A DNA stretch of 6,224 nt, from the NCBI GenBank assembly GCA_028865585.1, contig JAGWJU010000081.1:1-6224 (forward strand), written 5' to 3'. This document shows, in pieces, positions 1 through 5,651 of this stretch. Position 1 is the first letter of the stretch. Each line of letters starts with the position of its first letter. The notes below the pieces were generated by a model. The model saw only the letters and a list, made by a program, of their open reading frames with translations. It was not told where the DNA came from and made no database searches. A program made the translations under genes and the position numbers. Source of the stretch: Elusimicrobiota bacterium (GTDB lineage: Bacteria; Elusimicrobiota; Elusimicrobia; UBA1565; UBA9628).

Positions 1-266
1 TAGAGATTGGTGTCCATCATGACGTTGTTGTAGTCGGTTTCGGCCGCTTGCGAAATTTGGTTGGCGGCCTGATCCCCGTAGGCGTGCACGGAGAAGTGCA
101 GGCTGTCGACTTGGCTGGCGCCGGCGTCGAGGGGAGCGAAGGACGCCTGGGTGACGGCGGGGCCGGCGGCCGATTCGTCGGTTCCGGCCGGGCCGCCCTG
201 AGGATAGGGCACGCAGGCTCCGGCCGCGAGAGCGGCCGCGGCGAGCAGAGCCGCGCGGGTCTTCAT
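1..266 (-). CDS. Putative lipoprotein, N-terminal part; possible peptidase-MA-like domain
   Basis: This reading frame has no stop and runs off the left edge, leaving 88 residues. It opens with ATG at 266 and a short basic start (MKTR), followed by an Ala/Leu-rich stretch and AAGA-C at residues 14-18. That matches a lipoprotein signal peptide with Cys18 as the lipidated residue, so the mature protein is probably membrane-anchored. A low-complexity Gly/Pro/Ala linker covers about residues 19-50. From residue 56 the sequence (LHFSVHAY, then QAAETDYNNVM) resembles the opening strand and helix of peptidase-MA-like (gluzincin) domains. The HExxH motif that would settle this lies outside the window, so the domain call is tentative. 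The gene is divergent from the rRNA methyltransferase gene, with only 35 bp between start codons. No strong Shine-Dalgarno sequence is visible. The frame and signal peptide are seen directly; the function is inferred and could be a different lipoprotein family. Confidence 0.7.
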   Translation of the reverse strand, partial: MKTRAALLAAAALAAGACVPYPQGGPAGTDESAAGPAVTQASFAPLDAGASQVDSLHFSVHAYGDQAANQISQAAETDYNNVMMDTNL

Positions 267-279
267 GGAGCGTCCATTT

Positions 280-291
280 TACAAAATTGTA
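280..291. repeat. 12-bp inverted repeat TACAA-AA-TTGTA in the divergent intergenic region
   Basis: The half-sites TACAA (280-284) and TTGTA (287-291) are perfect inverted copies around a 2-bp centre. The element sits in the 35-bp gap between two divergent start codons and contains the putative leftward -10 hexamer. Its right end touches the AGGA ribosome-binding site of the methyltransferase gene. It may be an operator or simply an AT-rich promoter core; its short length means chance is a real alternative. Confidence 0.3.
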
Positions 292-313
292 GGATGAGAG
301 CGTGTCCGGGCAA
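286..313 (-). promoter_or_regulatory. Possible sigma-70 promoter for the leftward lipoprotein gene
   Basis: Read on the minus strand, TTGCCC (313-308) and TACAAT (291-286) are separated by 16 bp. They match the -35 consensus at 4 of 6 bases and the -10 at 5 of 6. Transcription would begin near 279, giving a leader of about 13 nt before the ATG at 266. The -35 element lies inside the first codons of the divergent methyltransferase gene. This rests on motif matching only. Confidence 0.4.
291..294 (+). promoter_or_regulatory. Ribosome-binding site of the methyltransferase gene
   Basis: AGGA lies 7 nt before the GTG at 302 and supports that start over the internal ATG at 344. It is adjacent to the inverted repeat, so anything bound there would also cover this site at the DNA level. 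Confidence 0.55.
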
Positions 314-1702
314 AAAGAGGTCTTAAGGCTTCGAGTCGAGCGCATGGCGCCCGAAGGCGAGGCCATCGCGCGGGCCGAAGGCTCGTCGCGCGTGGTTTTC
401 GTCCCCTACGGCGCGCCGGGGGATATGATTGAAGCGGAGATCACGGCGGCCAAAGGGACCTATGCCCGGGCGCAAATCCGGCGCGTCTTGGAGCCTGGTC
501 CTGACCGGATCGAGCCTCCGTGCGCCATTCATTTTAGGCCGGGGATGGCCGGACGCTTTTGCGGCGGCTGCGACTGGCAGCACTTGGGCTACGAGGCGCA
601 ACTAAAGCACAAGCGGGGCATCGTGGAAGACTGCCTGCGCCGCATCGGGAAAATGTCCGATGTCGAAGTGCGCCCGACGCTCGCCTCTCCTCATATATGG
701 GGCTACCGCAACAAGGTGCAGATTCCTTTCGGATTCACGGACAAAGGAGAAATCGCCGCCGGATTCTACTCGCCGCAGAGCCACAGCATCGCCGATTTTT
801 CCGCCTGTCCGGTCCAGCCTGATTTAGCGGTGCGCCTGGCCTTGAAGGCCAAGGCCGCCGCCCAAAGCCGCGGCTGGCAGGTCTACGACGAGAAAAGCGG
901 CCGGGGCTGGCTCAGGCACTTTTTCGCGCGCACCAACGCCCGCGGGCAGGCGCTGGTGGCTTTGGTCGCACGGACGCCCGATTTTCCGGACCGGGACTCT
1001 TTCATCGGGGAGCTGCGCGGGAATGAGCCGTCGTTGGCTTCGATTTACCTCAACGTCCATCCTGAGAAAACTTCGGCGGTTCTTGGGCCGCGCTGGATTC
1101 GGCTTTGGGGCGCGCCGCGCATCGAAGAGCAAATCGGAGAGTTTTCGTTTTCGGCGTCTCCCGGCGCTTTTCTGCAGGTGAACACTCCGGCCGCGGAAGT
1201 CCTTTACGCGTGCGCGCGCAAGGCGCTGACGGAGGGCGCCGGACGGTTCGGCCGCGTGCTCGATCTCTACTGCGGCGTGGGGACGCTGGCCGTCTGGCTG
1301 GCCTCGGCGGCGGACAAAATCATCGGCATCGAGGAGAACTCGGAGGCGGTTCAGGACGCCTGGGCCAATGCGCGCAGAAACGGCGTCAAGAACGCCCGCT
1401 TTGTCTCCGGGCGCGTGGAGACCTCCTTGGCGCGGGTGTCGCGGGAGCTTTCCGGCGCCTGCGCGGCCGTGGTCGATCCTCCGCGGCAGGGGCTCTTGCC
1501 CGGCGCTCTACGCGCCTTGACCCACCGGGCGTTCGAGCGCGTCGTGTACGTTTCCTGCAATCCGGCCACCTTCGCTCGGGATGCGGGGCTGCTTTCGCGC
1601 GCGGGCTATAAGCTGGAGCAGGTCCAGCCCGTGGACTTGTTTCCCCAGACTTCGCACGTCGAGCTCGTCGGTCTCCTGCGGCGTAAAAACCGCGGGTTTT
1701 AA
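302..1702 (+). CDS. rlmD: 23S rRNA (uracil-C5)-methyltransferase, RlmD/RumA type (TrmA family)
   Basis: Members of this family use S-adenosylmethionine to methylate C5 of a uracil in RNA; RlmD acts on U1939 of 23S rRNA. The 466-residue protein is close to the usual length. Residues about 5-64 form a TRAM RNA-binding domain. Iron-sulfur cysteines are C74, C87, C90 (CGGC followed by DWQH) and probably C169. Q292 lies in GAFLQVN. The SAM site is DLYCGVGTL (321-329) with E344 in IGIEE. Then come DPPRQGL (392-398), the catalytic C419 in VSCNPATFARD, and the likely general base E454 in HVELV. The GTG start at 302 is chosen over the ATG at 344 because it keeps the first TRAM strand and has AGGA 7 nt upstream. 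The gap between C74 and C87 is 12 residues, where 5 is usual. The family is certain; the exact target uracil is inferred, since other TrmA-family paralogues (RlmC/RlmCD) share these motifs. Confidence 0.95.
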   Translation: MSGQKEVLRLRVERMAPEGEAIARAEGSSRVVFVPYGAPGDMIEAEITAAKGTYARAQIRRVLEPGPDRIEPPCAIHFRPGMAGRFCGGCDWQHLGYEAQLKHKRGIVEDCLRRIGKMSDVEVRPTLASPHIWGYRNKVQIPFGFTDKGEIAAGFYSPQSHSIADFSACPVQPDLAVRLALKAKAAAQSRGWQVYDEKSGRGWLRHFFARTNARGQALVALVARTPDFPDRDSFIGELRGNEPSLASIYLNVHPEKTSAVLGPRWIRLWGAPRIEEQIGEFSFSASPGAFLQVNTPAAEVLYACARKALTEGAGRFGRVLDLYCGVGTLAVWLASAADKIIGIEENSEAVQDAWANARRNGVKNARFVSGRVETSLARVSRELSGACAAVVDPPRQGLLPGALRALTHRAFERVVYVSCNPATFARDAGLLSRAGYKLEQVQPVDLFPQTSHVELVGLLRRKNRGF

Positions 1703-1712
1703 CCCCATTTTT
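1694..1712 (+). terminator. Weak possible intrinsic terminator after the methyltransferase gene
   Basis: GGGTT (1694-1698) and AACCC (1701-1705) are perfect inverted copies, followed by a T run at 1708-1712. The stem overlaps the stop codon of the methyltransferase gene. The loop would be only 2 nt if all five pairs form, so the realistic stem is four pairs with a four-base loop. That is weak for an intrinsic terminator. A strong promoter follows directly, which fits a transcription-unit boundary here. Confidence 0.25.
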
Positions 1713-1726
1713 ACCTTGGCGGACCC

Positions 1727-1755
1727 TTGACAGGCGTGGCTTCTTCCTTTATCCT
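1727..1755 (+). promoter_or_regulatory. Near-consensus sigma-70 promoter for the exported-protein gene
   Basis: TTGACA (1727-1732) matches the -35 consensus perfectly. It is followed by a 17-bp spacer and TATCCT (1750-1755), which matches the -10 at 4 of 6 bases. Transcription should begin around 1761-1763, only about 10 nt before the ATG at 1772. The -35 box coincides with an in-frame TTG that a naive gene finder could take as a start codon. The placement argues that the protein begins at 1772. Confidence 0.7.
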
Positions 1756-1771
1756 CGGAATAGGCACTGAT

Positions 1772-2326
1772 ATGAAACGAATGGGCTTGGGCGCGTTTTT
1801 TGCGGCCTTGTTTTTATTTGCGGGCGTCGGCCCTGCCCGCTCCCAGTCTGCCAATCCCAGCGCCAATGACAAGAGCGTTGCTCCGAAGACCGCTCCCAAA
1901 GTCGTTCTTCAGCATAGCGAAACGATGCAGCAGGCCGGGGCGGCGCTGACGAACGCGAATCGCGCCGTGGACGGCAACACGGCTCCTTCCGAGGACCCGG
2001 CCAATGCCAGTTCCGTGAATGCGGTAAACGGGGTGGCCAGAAAGACGGGCCAGGAGGAAAGACAGCTTGCGCGCAATGATTCCGAGGAAACCACGGAGGT
2101 CGGCGGCTCGTCGTATTTCACAGACTCTTCCATCAGCGTTCCAGAGCCTAAATCCACCGGCCCGAAAGACCATCGGGAAGGCCGGGCCGGCACGATTTGG
2201 GGTGCTTACAGCGGGTACGTGGCGATGGCGGCTTTCGGAATGGGTTTTTTTGGGATTTTATTCGCGGCCGCTGGCGGGTATCTCTTCGGAAGCCATCTCT
2301 GGCATATAGAGCACCCTTCCAGCTAA
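1772..2326 (+). CDS. Unrecognised exported protein with a C-terminal membrane helix
   Basis: I do not recognise this 184-residue protein. Residues 1-24 look like a cleavable signal peptide: a basic MKRM start, a hydrophobic core about 6-20, and a possible cleavage after ARS at 22-24. Residues about 25-140 are hydrophilic and rich in Ser, Asn, Ala, Thr and charged residues, with no cysteine and no repeat, so probably largely disordered. A Gly- and aromatic-rich hydrophobic segment at about 146-172 should be a membrane helix, leaving a short tail ending HLWHIEHPSS. The predicted topology is a periplasmic region anchored at its C-terminus. The start at 1772 is preferred over the in-frame TTG at 1727 because that TTG is part of a good -35 box and the ATG begins a proper signal peptide. 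Only a weak AGG lies about 8 nt upstream. The frame is open and well placed between genes, so it is very likely real, but its function is unknown. Confidence 0.8.
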   Translation: MKRMGLGAFFAALFLFAGVGPARSQSANPSANDKSVAPKTAPKVVLQHSETMQQAGAALTNANRAVDGNTAPSEDPANASSVNAVNGVARKTGQEERQLARNDSEETTEVGGSSYFTDSSISVPEPKSTGPKDHREGRAGTIWGAYSGYVAMAAFGMGFFGILFAAAGGYLFGSHLWHIEHPSS

Positions 2327-2838
2327 CTGGCGTTTTGTCGGTAGCGCTTTTCTCCCGCGTCATCCTTAAGGATTCCGATCCCTAGGCACACCGCTCCTAC
2401 GCTCACGCAGGAATCCGCGACGTTGAACACGTTGAAAATGGCGTGGGACATCACCTGTAGGTCCAGAAAATCCACTACGTGGCCGTAGATGATCCGGTCC
2501 AGGATGTTGCCTAGGGCGCCGGAAATGATCAGCAGCAGCCCGATTTGGATCCAAAAATTTTTCCGCGCCCATATTTTTTGCAGGTAGAAAAGGGCCAACA
2601 ACAGCGCGGTGGATAGAATCAGGAAAAAGTCGTTGCGGTGGCGGCCCAGTCCGAAGGCCATGCCCGTGTTCTCTACGTAGACGAACTGAAAGAAAGGACA
2701 AACGGAGACGATGGCTTTGGGCTTCAGCCAGCGGACGGCCCAGAGCTTGGTGATCCGGTCGAGTCCGACGAGCGCCGCGATCGCGGCGGCGCGGGCCGGG
2801 AGGCTTAGCCCTTGGCTTGGCTCAGGTGCTTGGCGCAT
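2323..2838 (-). CDS. lspA: Lipoprotein signal peptidase (signal peptidase II)
   Basis: LspA is the inner-membrane aspartyl protease that removes the signal peptide from diacylglyceryl-modified prolipoproteins. The 171-residue length is typical. Visible signatures in order are LDRITK (26-31), VENTGMAFG (55-63), GALGNILDR (107-115), VVDF (121-124) and FNVADS (138-143). D123 and D142 are by position the likely catalytic aspartate pair, with N111 and D114 also conserved. Hydrophobic segments at about 15-27, 71-87, 97-112 and 143-157 fit the family's four membrane helices. The ATG at 2838 is the only plausible start near the family's normal N-terminus, since no ATG, GTG or TTG follows before the first conserved motif. 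It therefore overlaps the end of ileS by 34 nt. No Shine-Dalgarno sequence is seen, so translation is probably coupled to ileS. The stop is TAG. Confidence 0.96.
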   Translation of the reverse strand: MRQAPEPSQGLSLPARAAAIAALVGLDRITKLWAVRWLKPKAIVSVCPFFQFVYVENTGMAFGLGRHRNDFFLILSTALLLALFYLQKIWARKNFWIQIGLLLIISGALGNILDRIIYGHVVDFLDLQVMSHAIFNVFNVADSCVSVGAVCLGIGILKDDAGEKRYRQNAS

Positions 2839-5651
2839 CGGCCGCACACATCGGGACGGCCGGCGTCGGCGCCCACGTCCTCGGGATAGCGCCAGCAGCG
2901 GGCGCACTTGGGGCCTGCGATGGGGGAAACCTCGGCCGTGGTCTGGTCCGGTCCCGGACGCAGGGAAATCCTGGACACCAGAAGCGCTTCGCACCACGCC
3001 GCTTCGTCCAGCAGCCCGCAGTCCCGGCCGGCCAGCGCCACGGCGGCCTGCAGGGAACTGCCGATTTTTTTAGCCGCGCGCGCCTCTTCAAGAGCTTTTT
3101 GCGCGGTCTCCCGGACGGCGCGGATTTTTCCCCATCGCTCGGACAGACCGCGGTCCGGAGCGCGGAGGCGGGGAGGCAGATCCGCCAGGAAGACGCTTTC
3201 CCCTTTGCCCCAGTTGCGCGGGCCCATTTGCCAAGCTTCTTCCGCGGTGAATGATAAAACCGGCGCGGCCAAGAGCAGCAATCTTTCCAGGATATCTGCC
3301 ATTACGGTTTGGGCCGCACGGCGGGATGGATCGTTCTTCGGGAAGGCGTAGAGCCTGTCTTTGACGATGTCGAGATAGAACGCGGAGAGATGAAAAGCGC
3401 AGAAGTGAGTCAAGGCCATGGCCGCGTCGCGGAAACGGAACTCCGCGTAACCTTTGCTCACTTGCGTCTCAATATCGGCCAGAACTTCCAAGATGTAGCG
3501 CTCAAGCTCCGGCAATTTCTCCGGAGGAACGGAGTCTTTTCCCGGGTCGAAGTCGAACGTGTTGCCTAAAAGATAACGGATGGTGTTGCGGAACTTGCGG
3601 TAGGCTTCGGCCGGCACGGCCAAGAGCTTATCCGAGATGCGCACGTCGTCGTTGTAGTCCGCCAGGGCGACCCAAAGCCGCAGAACGTCCGCTCCCATCT
3701 TGCCGATGACGTCTTGGGGCGAAACGACGTTGCCCGCGGACTTGTGCATCGCCCGGCCCTGGGCGTCCAAGACGAAGCCGTGGGTCAAGACCGTCTTGTA
3801 GGGCGCGCGGCCCGCCAGCGCCGTGGAGAGAACGAGCGAGCTTTGGAACCAGCCGCGGTGCTGGTCGGAGCCTTCGAGGTAGAGGTCGGCGACCGGGGCG
3901 CCGCCCGGATTTTCCGCCTCCTGGCCCAGCACGGCCAGCCACGAAGCGCCCGAGTCCATCCAGACGTCCAAGATGTCCGTCTCGCGGCGGAAGCTTTCGC
4001 CGCCGCAGGCGGGGCAGCGCAAGTTTTGCGGCAGGAAACTCCAGGTTTTGGCGGAAACTTCGGCGCCGGAGTTCTCGAACCAGAAGTCGTCGCCGTCCGC
4101 GGCGACTTTTTCTTCCAGAGCTTGGAACGCGGGCTCGTCTTTGAGCGGCTGTCCGCACTTTGGATTGGCGCAGTAAAGGATCGGAATCGGCGTGCCCCAG
4201 ACGCGCTGGCGCGAGAGGCACCAGTCCGGGCGGTTCTCCACCATGCTGGAGATGCGGGCCTTGCCGGCCTCTGGAATCCAGGAGACCGTATCGATGGCTT
4301 TCAAAAGTTTTTCACGCAAGGAATCAGCCGCTGCCGCGCCGCCGCCCAGGGTCAAGAACCACTGCTCCGTGGCGCGGAAGATGATGGGATTCTTGCAGCG
4401 CCAGCAGTGGGGGTAGCTGTGCTGGATGTTCTCCTGGGCCAAGAGCCGTCCGCGCGTCTTTAGATCCTCGCTGACAGCGGCGTTGCCTTCGGGGAAGACC
4501 TTCACGCCGCGCAGGAATTCGGGCGCCTCGTCCGTAAAGCGTCCGGAGCCGTCCACGGGACAAAGCGTCTTGAGTCCGTATTTCTGGCCCGTCAGGAAAT
4601 CGTCCGCGCCGTGTCCGGGGGCGGTGTGCACGATGCCGGTACCGTCCTCCATGGTGACGTAATCCGCGCTAACCGCAATCGAGCGCCCGCCGCCGAAGGG
4701 TGTTTCGCAGGCCAGCTTCGCGGCGACGAGGTCGGCGCCGCGATAGGATTTGCCTTGGCTGTATTTTTTGAGGCCGAGCTTTTGCTCGATTTCGGAGAGC
4801 CGCTTTCCGGCCAAGAGAACGTCCCTCTTTCCGCCGGGCAAATCCGAGCCCTCCATCGTGATGAGGCGATACTCTTCCTGGGGGTTGAACGCGACGGCCA
4901 TGTTGGCGGGCAGAGTCCAAGGGGTCGTCGTCCAGACGAGCACGTCCTTGCCGATGAGCTCTTGCGGGCCCTCTTTGATGGGCAGGGCCACATAGACCGA
5001 CGGCGAGGTCTTGTCCTTGTACTCGATTTCAGCCTCGGCCAGGGCGGTTTCGCAGGTGATGCACCAATAGACCGGTTTCAAGCCTCGGTAGATGAAGCCC
5101 TGCATCAGCAGGCGGCGAAACGCTTCTAAAATTTTCGCTTCGTAGCCGCGCGACATGGTCTTGTAGGGTTTCTCCCAGTCGCCGATGCCGCCCAGGCGCT
5201 TGAACTCCTCGCGTTGGACGGCGATGAACTTTTCCGCGAACTCCGCGGCGGACTTGCGGAAAGCCGGCACGTCCTTGATGCCGCGCTTGGAGGTCTTTAG
5301 TTCTTTCAAGAGCGCCGTCTCGATGGGCAGCCCGCGGCAATCCCAGCCCGGGACATAGGGCGTCTCAAAGCCCATGAGCGCGCGGGATTTGACCGCCATA
5401 TCCTTGAGGATTTTGTTGAGCGCGTGGCCGATGTGGATATGCCCATTGGCGTAGGGGGGGCCGTCATGCAGCACGAATGGCTTGCGCCCTTTTTGCCGTT
5501 GGCGCATTTTTTCGTAGAGATCAAGGCGCGCCCAGAAGGCCAGGATATCCGGTTCGCGCTTGGGCAGGTCCCCACGCATGGGGAACTCCGTTTGAGGAAG
5601 GTTAAGCGTCGCCGAGTAGGGCGAGGCTTCGGTCTTGAGGCCCTCGCTCAT
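2805..5651 (-). CDS. ileS: Isoleucyl-tRNA synthetase
   Basis: This class I synthetase attaches isoleucine to tRNA-Ile in the cytoplasm and edits mischarged valine. The 948-residue length is normal for the bacterial type. The N-terminus (TLNLPQTEFPMRGDLPKREP, 15-34) is typical, which supports the ATG at 5651. HIGH is at 73-76. The CP1 editing domain shows TTTPWTLPAN (241-250) and HTAPGHGADDF (342-352). CWRC (416-419) and two further Cys pairs, C494/C499 and C546/C549, look like metal sites. SRQRVWG (480-486) and DVWMDSG (562-568) precede the KMSKS loop, here AMHKS (634-638), with K637 as the catalytic lysine. A helical anticodon-binding domain spans about 680-830. The C-terminal zinc finger is C916/C919/C936/C939 with the standard 2-16-2 spacing. 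Oddities are R106 in GWDCRGLPIE, where His is usual, and Ala for the first KMSKS lysine. The gene overlaps the upstream dehydrogenase by 4 nt and lspA by 34 nt, and no Shine-Dalgarno sequence is visible. Confidence 0.98.
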   Translation of the reverse strand: MSEGLKTEASPYSATLNLPQTEFPMRGDLPKREPDILAFWARLDLYEKMRQRQKGRKPFVLHDGPPYANGHIHIGHALNKILKDMAVKSRALMGFETPYVPGWDCRGLPIETALLKELKTSKRGIKDVPAFRKSAAEFAEKFIAVQREEFKRLGGIGDWEKPYKTMSRGYEAKILEAFRRLLMQGFIYRGLKPVYWCITCETALAEAEIEYKDKTSPSVYVALPIKEGPQELIGKDVLVWTTTPWTLPANMAVAFNPQEEYRLITMEGSDLPGGKRDVLLAGKRLSEIEQKLGLKKYSQGKSYRGADLVAAKLACETPFGGGRSIAVSADYVTMEDGTGIVHTAPGHGADDFLTGQKYGLKTLCPVDGSGRFTDEAPEFLRGVKVFPEGNAAVSEDLKTRGRLLAQENIQHSYPHCWRCKNPIIFRATEQWFLTLGGGAAAADSLREKLLKAIDTVSWIPEAGKARISSMVENRPDWCLSRQRVWGTPIPILYCANPKCGQPLKDEPAFQALEEKVAADGDDFWFENSGAEVSAKTWSFLPQNLRCPACGGESFRRETDILDVWMDSGASWLAVLGQEAENPGGAPVADLYLEGSDQHRGWFQSSLVLSTALAGRAPYKTVLTHGFVLDAQGRAMHKSAGNVVSPQDVIGKMGADVLRLWVALADYNDDVRISDKLLAVPAEAYRKFRNTIRYLLGNTFDFDPGKDSVPPEKLPELERYILEVLADIETQVSKGYAEFRFRDAAMALTHFCAFHLSAFYLDIVKDRLYAFPKNDPSRRAAQTVMADILERLLLLAAPVLSFTAEEAWQMGPRNWGKGESVFLADLPPRLRAPDRGLSERWGKIRAVRETAQKALEEARAAKKIGSSLQAAVALAGRDCGLLDEAAWCEALLVSRISLRPGPDQTTAEVSPIAGPKCARCWRYPEDVGADAGRPDVCGRCAKHLSQAKG

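Noticed and set aside
48..326. Rightward open frame of 92 residues at the left edge
   Set aside because: It is antisense to the lipoprotein frame, has Gly/Arg-rich shadow composition, and runs into the methyltransferase start; the minus frame has a clear signal peptide.
1105..1611. 168-residue frame inside the methyltransferase gene
   Set aside because: It is an Arg/Gly-rich shadow of a well-conserved gene in another frame.
1727..1771. TTG start extending the exported protein by 15 residues
   Set aside because: The TTG belongs to a perfect -35 box with a matched -10, and the ATG at 1772 begins a normal signal peptide.
2839..2997. Upstream extension of the lspA frame to 224 residues
   Set aside because: The extension is an Arg/Pro-rich shadow of the ileS 3' end, and LspA proteins normally begin near the ATG at 2838.
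3714..4463. Long 249-residue open frame antisense to ileS
   Set aside because: It lies wholly opposite conserved IleRS coding sequence and has no recognisable domain; long antisense frames are expected in GC-rich genes.
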